Assembly (NCBI GenBank): GCA_963803115.1
Contig: CAWDLN010000008.1
Location: 558,001-622,000, forward strand
DNA: 64,000 bases
Direction of reading: 5' to 3'
Origin: DATBGZ01 sp963803115
Lineage (GTDB): Bacteria > Actinomycetota > Actinomycetes > Mycobacteriales > Micromonosporaceae
How positions within the stretch are numbered: position 1 is the first letter of the stretch; each line of letters opens with the position of its first letter. A program made the translations under genes and the position numbers. Under the pieces are notes generated by a model that had not been told where the DNA came from, did not search any database, and saw only the letters and a list, made by a program, of their open reading frames with translations. This document shows positions 17,151 to 26,035 of the stretch, in pieces.

Positions 17151-18341
17151 GTGCCGCCCGCCCCCAGCCCCACGAACGGCTCGGACGTCTCGCGGGCAAG
17201 GGTCGCGGTCGCCATTATCTTCGCCGCTCATGGCGCCGTCGCCGGAACGTTCGCCACGCGCATGCCATGGATCGCCGACCATTTGCATACCGACCCCGGC
17301 GGACTTGGTGTGGGTCTGTTGTGTGTTTCGCTCGGCGCCCTTGTGTCGATGCCCTTCGCGGGTCGGATCACCCACGGTCGGGACGTCCGAACCGCGATCC
17401 GGATCCTGATGGTGCTCTGGTGCTTGGCCCTTGTTCCACCGGCGTTGGCGCCCAATCTGTTTACGTTCGCAGTAGCGCTGGCGGTTTTCGGCGCGACCGC
17501 TGGGCTGGCGGATGTCGCGATGAACGCGCAGGGCGTCGCGGTCGAACAGCGCATGGGCCGCTCTGTCATGTCCAGCTTGCATGGCATGTGGAGCGTTGGC
17601 GGGCTGGTGGCGTCCGGCTTCGGGGTGCTCGCGGCGAGCGTGGGTGTTGACGCTCCAATGCACTTCGCGATCGTCGCGGTCGCGCTCGCAGTCATCTCGA
17701 TCGTGGCCAGCGGTCGGCTATTGCGGGTCCACGCCGCGACCGAGGACCGCGGGCCGGCATTCGCCCTGCCGCCGCGTCCGGTGGTGCTCATCGCATTGGT
17801 GGCGTTCGCCGCGATCTTCGCCGAGGGCGCCAGCATGGACTGGTCGGCGCTCTATCTCACCGCTGTGGCGCACGCGCCACCCGGCGTCGGCGCGGCCGCG
17901 TACAGCGGCTTCGCGGCAACCATGGCGGTCTCGCGACTCGTCGGCGACCGCGTCGTCGACCGGTTGGGTCGGGTCCGGGCCGTGCGGTACGGCGGCATCG
18001 CCGCGACCGCGGGAGCCGTCATGGTGGCGGCGGCCCGCACGCCGTTGCTGGCCATTGCGGGATTCGCCGTCATCGGTATCGGTGTCGCCGTCGTCGTACC
18101 GCTGGCGTTCACGGCGGCCGGTAACGCGGGACCCCGGCCCGCGCACCAGATCGCTGGCGTTGCCACGATTTCGTACGGCGCTGGGCTCATCGCACCAGCG
18201 ACCATCGGGGGCATCGCCCACATCAGCTCGCTGTCCGTGTCGTTTCTCGTCGTGGCGTTCCTCGCTGCCATGATCGTGATCGGCGCCCGTACGTTGGACC
18301 CCACCCACAAATCCGAGATCCGAGTCGCTTCGGAGATCTGA
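17151..18341 (+). CDS. MFS transporter (YbjJ-like)
   Basis: A 396-residue transporter with about 12 membrane segments. The opening AHGAVAGTFATRMPWIADHL and the later GVAVEQRMGRSVMSSLHGMWS-like block are typical of the YbjJ-related MFS group, whose substrates are mostly unknown (sugars or drugs are suggested for relatives). The GTG start directly precedes a short Pro/Ser-rich lead and the first membrane helix; longer frames overlap the wrecked winged-helix gene. No neighbour indicates a substrate. Confidence 0.87.
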   Translation: MPPAPSPTNGSDVSRARVAVAIIFAAHGAVAGTFATRMPWIADHLHTDPGGLGVGLLCVSLGALVSMPFAGRITHGRDVRTAIRILMVLWCLALVPPALAPNLFTFAVALAVFGATAGLADVAMNAQGVAVEQRMGRSVMSSLHGMWSVGGLVASGFGVLAASVGVDAPMHFAIVAVALAVISIVASGRLLRVHAATEDRGPAFALPPRPVVLIALVAFAAIFAEGASMDWSALYLTAVAHAPPGVGAAAYSGFAATMAVSRLVGDRVVDRLGRVRAVRYGGIAATAGAVMVAAARTPLLAIAGFAVIGIGVAVVVPLAFTAAGNAGPRPAHQIAGVATISYGAGLIAPATIGGIAHISSLSVSFLVVAFLAAMIVIGARTLDPTHKSEIRVASEI

Positions 18342-18354
18342 CTCGGCCCGTGCC

Positions 18355-19541
18355 TCAGCGGTCGGCTGGTAATCCGTGCTCGCCTGGTAACTCGCCTGGT
18401 AAGAGGAAGCCGCGTTCGACGAGCTGTGTGACGACGGGTATGGCCATCGCGGCCAGCGCCGGCTCCGGCGTATCGAACGCCGCCGCGAGTACGGCCAGCT
18501 GCTCACGGATCGCGACCCGACCGTCCGCCCCGCAGACAAGAGCCAGAGCGATCGGGTCCAATTCCTGCGCCCAACCCAGTCCCGACGTCTGAGTCACGAT
18601 CTGCGTCTGTACGGTCCAATCGTCTCCATCGTGGTCGGCGAGCTGGGTCAGTCGCAGCCCGCGAGCGGGCGCGAGGTGGGCCAAGAGCGGGTCGGGGTGT
18701 CCGGCGAGCCACTCCTGCCGGGTGCCGCCTTCGGTCAGCAAGTCGGCCGCGGTGCCGGCGAGCTCCGCGCACACGGCGTCGCCCGGACGACCCGAATCAC
18801 GGTAGGCGTAGCGGGTGGATCCTGGACCGATCACGAATGGCGGATTGCTCACGACGAGGTCGAACCGTCGCCCGGCCACCGGCGCGACCAGGTCACCCGC
18901 CAGCAGTTCCCAGGCGAGCCCGTTGAGCCCGGCCGTGGGGAGGCGGCGAAGCGCAGCGCCCGGTGCGACACGTCGGTTGCGGTCACTCGCCCGGCGTGGT
19001 CGGAAAGCTCCCGTGCCTGCACACCGCACCCGGTGCCGATGTCGAGCGCCGTCGGCACCGCGGTCCGGATGGTTGCGCCGGCCAGTGTGATAGCGGCGTT
19101 GCCGACGCCGAGGACATGGTCTGTCCTCAGTGGACCCGGACGAGCGTCGGCATCCAGATCGGACAGTACCCACCAGTCGTCGCCCGTGTGTCCGGTGTAG
19201 ACATCCAGGTCGACGCCGGCGTGGAGGCCGTCGCCGTATACCTCGACCAGTCCGGCCGCGATCGCGGCCTCAACCGGCAACGGCGCGAGCGCGGCCCGCA
19301 CCGCGTCGGTTGGCTCGGTCTGCCCGGCGAGAAAGAGCCGGATAAGGGTCGCCAACGGATCGCGGTCGGTGGTTGCCCGCAGGAGCTCGCGCAGATCGTT
19401 GCGGCGCACCCCGGCGACCGCGGCCGGTCCGATGCGGCCCGCGATCGCCGGGCTCGTGTACTCCGCGGCAACGAGCGCCTCGCGTAGCCGGGCGATGTCG
19501 TCAGATGCCAGCAGTAGGTCGTCGCGTTGAAGCCTGCCCAC
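18355..19541 (-). pseudogene. class I SAM-dependent methyltransferase, apparent frameshift
   Basis: The N-terminal part reads in one frame: LLLASDDIARLREALVAAEY, then the SAM-binding motif ALDIGTGCGVQARELS and ATDVSHRALRFAA. The C-terminal part, with the catalytic-loop motif LVVSNPPFVIGPG, continues in another. The switch lies near 18936-18946 in a GGGG run, where one base would restore a single ~395-codon gene. NPPF-type enzymes methylate amide or amino groups (PrmC, RsmC or HemK-like). It may be a sequence error or a genuine pseudogene. The GTG start at 19541 avoids overlap with the divergent DUF429 gene. Confidence 0.75.
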
Positions 19542-19558
19542 GCTTTCATCCTGGCGGG

Positions 19559-19564
19559 TAGCCT
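19559..19564 (+). promoter_or_regulatory. candidate -10 box, near-leaderless DUF429 transcript
   Basis: TAGCCT lies eight bases before the ATG of the DUF429 gene, and there is no good Shine-Dalgarno in between. The two divergent start codons here are only about 30 bases apart, so promoter elements must overlap the coding ends. Confidence 0.35.
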
Positions 19565-19572
19565 CGGCGGGC

Positions 19573-20262
19573 ATGAGTCAGGGCACCATTCGCGTCGTCG
19601 GCGCAGACGCCTGCGTCGGCGGGTGGGTGGCGGTCGCCCTCGAGCATGGCCGCGTGGCGAAGGTCTGGTCCGGGCCGTCGTTGCCGGCCCTGCTCGTCGA
19701 TGAGTCGACCACGACGGTGGTCGGATTGGACCTGCCGCTCGGGGGCGTACCAACGGGTTGGCGAACTGCCGACCGGGAGGCGAAGCTTCGCCTCGGGATC
19801 CAGCATTCAAAGGTGTTCCTCGTACCGCCTCGTTCGGTCTGGGAGCTGCCTCACGCGCAGGCCAGTGCACGCTGCGTGGAGCTAACCGGCAAAGGGCTGA
19901 GTATCCAGGCCTACCGGCTGCTGCCGAAGATGCTCGAGGCTGAACAGCATCGGGACGCCGGGCCGCACGAGCTGTATGAGATCCACCCCGAGCTCGTGTT
20001 CGCGTCGCTGGCGGGCAGATTACTGCCGTACGGGAAGAAGTCCTGGAACGGGCAGATGCTGCGCCGCGCCCTGCTGGCCGGCGTCGGCGTGGCGCTCGAT
20101 GATGACCTGCCGCTGGCATTTGATGTTCCGGCCAACGACGTGCTCGACGCGGCCGCGGTGGCATGGTGTGCTCACAAGATCGCTCGCGGTAATGCGACGC
20201 ATCTTCCGGATCCGATCGACCAGCGCGACCACCGCGGTCGACCGATCGTGATCTGGACCTGA
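19573..20262 (+). CDS. DUF429 family protein (RNase H-like fold)
   Basis: A 229-residue protein with the DUF429 pattern: VGADACVGGWVAV at the start, VGLDLPLGG near residue 55, a central YEIHPELVFASLAG with conserved Glu and His, and a final DVLDAAAVAWCAHKIA. The family has a predicted RNase H-like (actin/RNase H) fold with acidic residues suited to metal binding, and is sometimes annotated as a predicted nuclease. No biochemical role is proven. The start codon is close to that of the divergent methyltransferase. Confidence 0.85.
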   Translation: MSQGTIRVVGADACVGGWVAVALEHGRVAKVWSGPSLPALLVDESTTTVVGLDLPLGGVPTGWRTADREAKLRLGIQHSKVFLVPPRSVWELPHAQASARCVELTGKGLSIQAYRLLPKMLEAEQHRDAGPHELYEIHPELVFASLAGRLLPYGKKSWNGQMLRRALLAGVGVALDDDLPLAFDVPANDVLDAAAVAWCAHKIARGNATHLPDPIDQRDHRGRPIVIWT

Positions 20263-20300
20263 CTGCCGAACCATCGCTGTATGCGCAACAATGGCGGCCA

Positions 20301-20894
20301 GTGGAAACGACAAGTCCGTGGTTCACGAGCGCCAACGACGGTGATCGTGGGCGCGCCGCAATGATCGCATTTGCGACGGCGCGACTGCTCGACGGTCGCC
20401 GGCCGGAGCAGGCATTCGGTGATCTGGTCGGCCTTGGTGTCGACCGCCGCCAGGCGGCGATCGCTGTCTGTGTGGCGGCCGGGACACCGTTGGACGCGGC
20501 TGAAGCACGGATGGCCGGCTTCGACGGCGTCTGGGCCGGCCTCGCCGGTGGTAGTGCGGAAGCGGCTGGCAGCCTATTGGAGCTGTACGGCTTCTTCGAC
20601 GTGGACGTCGTCCTCGACGACGAGCAGAGCACGATCGCGTCGCTCCTGCGCCAGGCGATGGCCACGGTGGAGTACCTGCCGAGCGGATACGCCAATCAGA
20701 TGTACCGTCTGCTGCGCACTGGCGGACTGCGAGAAGCCTTCTTGTCTCTGGAGGAGATGGGCGGCCTGCGCTGGCAGGAGAACCGGGCGTTCTGGGACGC
20801 CATGAAACAGGCGGCCGCACGGCTTGACTCGGCGCACCGGCTCGACAGCGAGATGGCCGCTGCCCGGCGCCGATGCGAGCATCTCGCGAGCTAG
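20301..20894 (+). CDS. hypothetical protein, helical, 197 aa
   Basis: I do not recognise this protein. It is alanine- and leucine-rich, predicted mostly helical, with no membrane segment or signal peptide. It begins at GTG (ETTSPWFTSANDGDRGRAAM) and ends in a charged helix (AARLDSAHRLDSEMAAARRR). It follows the DUF429 gene by 38 bases on the same strand and may be co-transcribed with it. Confidence 0.6.
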   Translation: METTSPWFTSANDGDRGRAAMIAFATARLLDGRRPEQAFGDLVGLGVDRRQAAIAVCVAAGTPLDAAEARMAGFDGVWAGLAGGSAEAAGSLLELYGFFDVDVVLDDEQSTIASLLRQAMATVEYLPSGYANQMYRLLRTGGLREAFLSLEEMGGLRWQENRAFWDAMKQAAARLDSAHRLDSEMAAARRRCEHLAS

Positions 20895-20967
20895 CCGTCC
20901 ACATTGGATGGCTTTGAATTGGCGGACCGGTGCGTGATCCGAGCGGCGACCTGTGTTGGAATGCGTC

Positions 20968-21930
20968 ATGCGCTTCTCAATGACGGGCGCCACCGGGTTC
21001 GTCGGCGGAGCTGTGGCGCGACAGCTTCGCCGGGATGGCCACGACGTCGTGGCCCTGGTTCGCGACCCAGCTCGGGCCGACCGGCTTCGAGATCTGGGTG
21101 TCTCGATGGTGGCGGGCGACCTCGACGACCCGGCAGCGCTTGAGCGCACCTGCAACGGATCCGACGGCTTCTTCCACGTCGCCGGCTGGTACAAGGTCGG
21201 CACCCGCAATCCGGCGCACGGCTGGCGGGTCAACGTCGAGGGAACGCGGAACGCGCTCACCGCTGCCCAGCGGGCGGGCGTGCCTCGCGTCGTGTACACC
21301 AGCACTCTCGCAGTCAACGGCGACACCCGGGGCGCCGTGGTGGACGAGACCTACCGGTATACCGGCAAGCACCTGTCGGTCTATGACCAGACCAAGGCGC
21401 TCGCGCACGACATCGCAGCGGAGTTCGCGGCGTCCGGGCTGCCGACGGTGATCGTGATGCCGGGGCTCGTCTACGGCCCCGGCGATACTGCCCTGACGGG
21501 CCAACTGATTCGCAATGTGGCGACCGGCCGCCGCGTTGCCGTACCGGCGGGCGGCGGGGTCTGCTGGGGTCATGTCGACGACATCGCGGCGGGCCATCTG
21601 CTCGCGATGCAGCGCGGGACGCCCGGCGAGTCGTACATGCTCGCCGGCCCTCGGGCCGCACTCGCCGATGGGCTGCGCCTGGTCGCCGCGTTGGCGGGAA
21701 CCAAGTCGCCGATCGTGCTGCCCTCACGCGTCGTCGCGATCTCTGAGAAGGTCGTCGGAGGGCTGGGCCGGGTGATCCCGCTGCCGCCCGACTACACGGC
21801 GGAGGCGCTGCGGGCCGCGCTCGCGACGTACTACGGAACGGCGGAAAAGGCGAAAACCAGCCTGGGCTGGGCGTGCCGAGGCCTTGACGCGGGTCTGCGG
21901 GAAACGGTTGATGCGCTTGCCTCGGGTTGA
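20968..21930 (+). CDS. NAD-dependent epimerase/dehydratase (extended SDR)
   Basis: A 320-residue extended short-chain dehydrogenase. The Rossmann motif TGATGFVGGAVARQL opens the protein; DGFFHVAGWYKVG and the catalytic YDQTKAL (Tyr-x3-Lys) follow, then PGLVYGPGD. It resembles dihydroflavonol-4-reductase-like or atypical SDRs that reduce a keto group with NAD(P)H. The substrate is unknown. The ATG at 20968 (MRFSMTGATG) is preferred to an in-frame ATG 15 bases upstream because it starts the fold. It ends 33 bases before the padR operon. Confidence 0.9.
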   Translation: MRFSMTGATGFVGGAVARQLRRDGHDVVALVRDPARADRLRDLGVSMVAGDLDDPAALERTCNGSDGFFHVAGWYKVGTRNPAHGWRVNVEGTRNALTAAQRAGVPRVVYTSTLAVNGDTRGAVVDETYRYTGKHLSVYDQTKALAHDIAAEFAASGLPTVIVMPGLVYGPGDTALTGQLIRNVATGRRVAVPAGGGVCWGHVDDIAAGHLLAMQRGTPGESYMLAGPRAALADGLRLVAALAGTKSPIVLPSRVVAISEKVVGGLGRVIPLPPDYTAEALRAALATYYGTAEKAKTSLGWACRGLDAGLRETVDALASG

Positions 21931-21956
21931 CACGATCCGCCCCTGATACCTAGCTT
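21927..21956 (+). promoter_or_regulatory. promoter of the padR operon
   Basis: A perfect -35 TTGACA (21927-21932), an 18-base spacer and -10 TAGCTT (21951-21956). The -10 ends seven bases before the padR ATG, so the transcript would begin at or next to the start codon. This is the best sigma-70-type promoter in the window. Confidence 0.7.
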
Positions 21957-21965
21957 TCTGGGTAT
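21946..21965. promoter_or_regulatory. candidate PadR operator
   Basis: ATACCTAG and CTGGGTAT form an inverted repeat (7 of 8 pairs, 4-base spacer) that covers the -10 box and the padR start codon. Autoregulation from such a site is typical of PadR proteins; binding here is inferred. Confidence 0.5.
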
Positions 21966-22296
21966 GGACATGCGAGGTCCACTCGACCTTCTCGTCTTGG
22001 CGACCCTGGCCCGTACCGGGTCGGCGCACGGATATGCCTTGATCGTTGCGCTGCGGGAGTCGAGTGACGGGGCGCTGGATCTGGCCGAGGGCACGGTCTA
22101 TCCGGCCCTTCACCGCTTGGAACGGGACGGCTGGGTCGACAGCGCTTGGAGCACTGAGGCCGGCCGCCGGCGGCGGGTCTATTCGATAACGGCGGCCGGA
22201 CGGATGGCGCTGGCTGCCAAGAAGCGTGAATGGTCGCAGCTGGTCGATGTCGTGACCGTGGTGACCGGACCGGTTCGGAAGGCGAGGACGGCGTGA
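21964..22296 (+). CDS. PadR family transcriptional regulator
   Basis: A 110-residue small PadR (subfamily 2) winged-helix repressor. The fold is seen in LDLLVLATLARTGSAHGYALI, then LAEGTVYPALHRLERDGWV and RRRRVYSITAAGRMAL. PadR proteins release DNA on binding a small hydrophobic compound and often control a linked membrane protein or exporter. The next gene's GTG overlaps this stop by four bases, so the pair is translationally coupled. The operator overlaps its own start. Confidence 0.93.
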   Translation: MDMRGPLDLLVLATLARTGSAHGYALIVALRESSDGALDLAEGTVYPALHRLERDGWVDSAWSTEAGRRRRVYSITAAGRMALAAKKREWSQLVDVVTVVTGPVRKARTA

Positions 22297-23069
22297 GCGC
22301 GATCGATGCGTACCTGGACGAGCTCTTCGATCGCCTGGCCGGGACAGGCGCCGCCGGTCGAAGAGCCATGGCTGAAGCCGAGGATCACCTCCGCAGTGCC
22401 GCCGCGCAGGCCGTAGCGACGGGTGTCCCGGCCGAGCAGGCGGAGCGCGGGGCGGTGGCCCGGTTCGGTCCGGCCGCCCGGTTCGCATCCGCGTTGGCGG
22501 CCGCCCATCGTTCCATGTTGACGATGGTGCGGCGGACCGCCGTCGGTGGCTGGATCGTCGGCTGCGTCGGGGCGGTTGCCGTCGGGTTGTCCGGCGTGGT
22601 CGCCGCCATTTTCGGCACCGTGTTCGGCGCGTCCTTCGTGAGTGGGGACGCGGTCGGCGTCACCTACACGCCCGAGCGCTGCGCCGACTATTTCGAGTAC
22701 GTGCCCACCGCCTCGAGCTGTGCGCAGGCGGCCGCCATCCATCACCTTGGTGAGATCGAGCAGTACCGGATGGCGCTCGGCGTGCTCGGTCTGGTCGGTA
22801 TCGCGGTCTACTTCGGGGCCCGGCGCTGGTTCGGCGTACGCGGTCCACAGTGGACTCCCGCGTGGTCGTCGGTGGCCGCCGTCTTGCTCGCCCTGTTCGG
22901 GCTGGCCGCCGTTGGGCTCGGCGGGATGGGCGTGATGGAGATGGTCTTCGGTCAGACCGACGGCGTCGGGGCCAACCTTTCGGCGGGCATCATCGCCGGC
23001 ATCGTGGCGCTGTCCGTCGCCGCCTGGTCGGTCCGTCGAGCCGCCCCGAAGCGCATCAAGGTCGGATAA
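22293..23069 (+). CDS. membrane protein with N-terminal permease-prefix (HAAS-like) domain
   Basis: A 258-residue protein. Residues 1-70 form a helical soluble domain (AYLDELFDRLAG, AEAEDHLRSAAAQAVATG) like the HAAS/permease-prefix domains often encoded beside PadR. It is followed by about five membrane segments with a short extracytoplasmic loop holding a Cys pair. It may act as a sensor or partner of the PadR protein, or a transporter accessory. The start is GTG overlapping padR. No function is proven. Confidence 0.8.
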   Translation: MSAIDAYLDELFDRLAGTGAAGRRAMAEAEDHLRSAAAQAVATGVPAEQAERGAVARFGPAARFASALAAAHRSMLTMVRRTAVGGWIVGCVGAVAVGLSGVVAAIFGTVFGASFVSGDAVGVTYTPERCADYFEYVPTASSCAQAAAIHHLGEIEQYRMALGVLGLVGIAVYFGARRWFGVRGPQWTPAWSSVAAVLLALFGLAAVGLGGMGVMEMVFGQTDGVGANLSAGIIAGIVALSVAAWSVRRAAPKRIKVG

Positions 23070-23248
23070 GTCGGATCGTGCCGCTCAACCCGATATGCGT
23101 GCAGTTGCAGGTTAGTCCGGATCGTCAGCCAGTTACCGATCTCGTGAGTCACTTCATGTCGGGTGTCCGACGCTAAGACCCGACCGCCTCCCAGTTGGCG
23201 TAGGCCCTTAAGGGCGACCGTGGGCCGGACTGGGGAGGGTGGCCACTG

Positions 23249-24367
23249 ATGCCAAGGCGGGTCCTGCCGTTCACGTTGGGCGGCGTCGGGTTCACGGCTG
23301 CTTTGTTGGGGTTGCTCAGCATCAGCCCGGGACTGACCGGATTGACGGCGCCAACATTGCAGGTGGCCGCGCCCCATCTGCTCGCGATCGCACCACGGGT
23401 CGCGGTCGAGCCCGTCGAGACCGAGGTCCCCGTGCCGACGCCGACGCCGAGCGTCGCACCGACGGCGACGCCGACCGTGCCGCCGGGCGCACCGGTCCAA
23501 CCAAAGAATCCGCCGGCACCTGCGCCCCCGCCCGCAACCAGCTATCAGGGTCCGCGCGCGACGACTCCCGAGGAGGCTGTGTCCTACGCCTACAACGCGG
23601 GCAAACCGCGCGCTTCCCGAGTCTCGGTCGCCTTGCTGGATCGGAACACGGGGACGATGTACTCGGCCGGCTCGATTGACAGTACGTACGCCTCCGCATC
23701 GCTCGTGAAGGTGTTCATCGCCGCCCGAATGCTGGCGGAAGGCCGGGCCAACACACAAGCCACTCAAGCCCTGATGTGGAAAATGATCACCCAATCCGAC
23801 GACAACGCCGCGAGCACCCTGTACTACCAGGTCGGTGCGGAGGGCCTTGTCTCATGGATCGCAAACCGCTACCAACTCAGTGGCCTCGCGCCGGCGAACA
23901 TGCCGGGGTACTGGGGTCTGACGCGCATCACCGCGAGGGCAATGGCGCTCTTCTACGCCCGTGTGGCCCAGGACTCCGCTGTCGGGCCGTGGCTCATGAG
24001 TGCGATGAACATGGCCCAGAAGTACGGCTCGGACGGCTTCTACCAGTACTTCGGGATTCCGTCCGCGACGCAGGGCTGGCGGATCAAGCAAGGCTGGATG
24101 TGCTGCCTTGAGAACCTCACCCGGATGCACTCGACCGGATTCGTCGACGGCGATCGGTATACCGTGGCGCTGCTGACGGAAGGCTCGCGCAGCACGTACG
24201 GCAGCTACGGTGCGACGACGGTGACGCTCATGGCGCAGGCGCTGCTGCCCGGTGGCCACATCCCGCATGCCCCGCCACCGAGTCCGTCGCCCTCGCCCTC
24301 GCCGTCCGATTCGGAATCGTCGTCGCCGGCTGCGCTACTTCTTGAGCCGCGGCTGGCCCGATTCTGA
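23249..24367 (+). CDS. secreted serine hydrolase, beta-lactamase/PBP-like fold
   Basis: A 372-residue exported protein. A hydrophobic N-terminal segment (residues about 8-35) is a signal or anchor, followed by a Pro/Thr-rich linker to about residue 100. The catalytic domain has Ser151-x-x-Lys154 (ASLVK), then SDDN near 183-186 and KQG in place of KTG. This is the class A beta-lactamase/D-Ala-D-Ala peptidase fold with a divergent active site, so lactam hydrolysis should not be assumed. A Ser/Pro-rich tail ends it. GGGAGGG precedes the ATG. In the 179-base gap before it is a perfect palindrome, GCCCTTAAGGGC (23204-23215), of unknown role. Confidence 0.82.
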   Translation: MPRRVLPFTLGGVGFTAALLGLLSISPGLTGLTAPTLQVAAPHLLAIAPRVAVEPVETEVPVPTPTPSVAPTATPTVPPGAPVQPKNPPAPAPPPATSYQGPRATTPEEAVSYAYNAGKPRASRVSVALLDRNTGTMYSAGSIDSTYASASLVKVFIAARMLAEGRANTQATQALMWKMITQSDDNAASTLYYQVGAEGLVSWIANRYQLSGLAPANMPGYWGLTRITARAMALFYARVAQDSAVGPWLMSAMNMAQKYGSDGFYQYFGIPSATQGWRIKQGWMCCLENLTRMHSTGFVDGDRYTVALLTEGSRSTYGSYGATTVTLMAQALLPGGHIPHAPPPSPSPSPSPSDSESSSPAALLLEPRLARF

Positions 24368-24378
24368 GTCGGCCCCGG

Positions 24379-24876
24379 CTACGAGGAGAGGAAGACCACG
24401 AGCAGCGTAAGGAGGGCCAGCACGCCGAGGACGACGCCACCGGCTGCGCTCAACCAGGTGATGCCGAACGACAGTCCGACGACGAGCATCACGACACCGG
24501 ACACGAACGCGATGGCGGTTCCGACCGCGACATCCCGGCCGTTGAGCCACTGAGATGGTCGCCGAGCCGCCAGTGATCGCGGCCCCGGTGTCGAATGGAT
24601 CGACGGTGCCTTCTGACTGACGCTGTATCCGGCCGCCGCGACGTTCTGGCATTCGGCGTCCCACTGCCGGACGAAGAAGTCGTAAAGATCCGGGCTGACG
24701 CTCGACGCACCTATGGGTGGGTAGATGTCCAGCGAGGCAGTCACGACGTTGCCGCGCAATACGCCGTTCGACGCCGACGATGCGCCGCACGACCGGCAGG
24801 TGAGCATCACGTTGGTGGGAGAGCCGGGCCTGGTCTCTCGGGCCCATTCATGTGCGCAAGTCAGCCCCAGCGTCAT
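24379..24876 (-). CDS. zinc-ribbon membrane protein, unknown function
   Basis: A 165-residue protein. The N-terminus has a possible zinc site (Cys and His near residues 7-9, CRSC near 27-30); the C-terminus has two membrane helices (AVGTAIAFVSGVVMLVVGL and the last 30 residues). It is the last gene of the MoxR-DUF58-VWA operon and overlaps the upstream VWA gene by 29 bases, so it probably works with that system at the membrane. I know no family name for it. Confidence 0.72.
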   Translation of the reverse strand: MTLGLTCAHEWARETRPGSPTNVMLTCRSCGASSASNGVLRGNVVTASLDIYPPIGASSVSPDLYDFFVRQWDAECQNVAAAGYSVSQKAPSIHSTPGPRSLAARRPSQWLNGRDVAVGTAIAFVSGVVMLVVGLSFGITWLSAAGGVVLGVLALLTLLVVFLSS

Positions 24877-26035
24877 TGGACCTCCCGGGGACGTCGGTGG
24901 GGGGACGCAACCACCCCATCATTTTCCGCGCCGTCAAGCCCAAGCGACTTGGGCCGCCGACGGCACCGGGAGCGATTGATCGGTTCCACCACTGGGACAG
25001 TGCGACCGCGAAGAGCACGAGTAGCGCGCCGGCGATGGCGAACCAGACCGTGATCTCCACGTTCTTCCGTTGCAGGACGATCGAGTCCGGCAGATCGAGA
25101 AGGACACCGGTCAGCGCGTCGGTATCCTCCGCACGGAAGTACTCGCCACCGGTCATCTGAGCGACCTCGGTCAGGGCCTCCTCGTCGATCTGTTGGTAGC
25201 GACCACCGCTGCCGAACCCGCCGGGCGGACCGCGACGGTCGCCGCGGGTCGCGGCATCGTTTCCGATCTGATCTCGACTGCACACCAAAGGTGCTGGTTG
25301 GGTGGTCCCGAAGCCGATGGTGTAGACGCGGATGTGCCGGGCCTCGGCTTGGGCCGCCGCCGTCACCGGATCCACCCCTTGCGTATTGCGACCGTCGGTG
25401 AGCACAACGATCGTGTCGGGTACGTACTCGCCGCTGTCGTTCGTACTGCCGTCGGCGCCAGCGTTGAGGTCGACACCGGTCGGCGGTACGTCGGGGTTGA
25501 TCTCGGATATCGCATCGATGGAGGCCAGGATCGCGAGGCCGATCGCGGTGCCACGCCCTGTCCGGAGTCCGTCGATCGCCGTCAGCAGCTCCAGCTTGTC
25601 GGTGGTGTGTTCGACCACCAGACCGGCGATCCCCGCGAAGGCGACCAGGGCGACTTTCGTCCCGTCGGGCTGGGCCTCGATGAACTCCTTGGCCGCCTTC
25701 TTGGCGGCGGCGAGGCGGTTCGGCTCGACGTCCGTGGAGCACATCGACGGAGAAGTGTCGATCGCCAACAGAATCGAGGCTGAGCTGGAGGGCACCAAGA
25801 CCGATGCCTGTGGCCGGGCCGCCCCCGTCGCCAAGACGACGAGGCCGGCGGCGAACAGCCCCAGCGGGACTCGGCGTCGCCAGGTCGAGCGGCCAGGCAG
25901 GGCCGCCTGAATCATTCTGACGCTCGACATCCGGACCGCCTCGCGCCGACGGCGCCGGCGCATCCACCAACGGAGACCGAGGAGCAGTGGGAAGGCCAGG
26001 AGCGCGACGAGTGCCCACGGCCAGGTAAGAGACAT
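24848..26035 (-). CDS. VWA domain membrane protein (BatA/BatB-like), second copy
   Basis: A 395-residue protein with two N-terminal membrane segments, a von Willebrand factor A domain with the metal-site motif DTSPS (Asp93, Ser95, Ser97), and a C-terminal membrane helix before a basic tail. Such proteins sit in the membrane with the VWA domain exposed and work with MoxR ATPases. The VWA domain carries a larger insert than its paralogue, including a Gly/Arg-rich loop. Its ATG overlaps the stop of the upstream paralogue by one base (TGATG). Confidence 0.9.
   Translation of the reverse strand: MSLTWPWALVALLAFPLLLGLRWWMRRRRRREAVRMSSVRMIQAALPGRSTWRRRVPLGLFAAGLVVLATGAARPQASVLVPSSSASILLAIDTSPSMCSTDVEPNRLAAAKKAAKEFIEAQPDGTKVALVAFAGIAGLVVEHTTDKLELLTAIDGLRTGRGTAIGLAILASIDAISEINPDVPPTGVDLNAGADGSTNDSGEYVPDTIVVLTDGRNTQGVDPVTAAAQAEARHIRVYTIGFGTTQPAPLVCSRDQIGNDAATRGDRRGPPGGFGSGGRYQQIDEEALTEVAQMTGGEYFRAEDTDALTGVLLDLPDSIVLQRKNVEITVWFAIAGALLVLFAVALSQWWNRSIAPGAVGGPSRLGLTARKMMGWLRPPTDVPGRSNDAGADLRT

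Noticed and set aside
19127..20695. Long open frame on the minus strand opposite the DUF429 gene (522 codons)
   Set aside because: Shadow frame caused by high GC at third positions; no domain, no ribosome binding site, and the opposite strand holds a clear gene.
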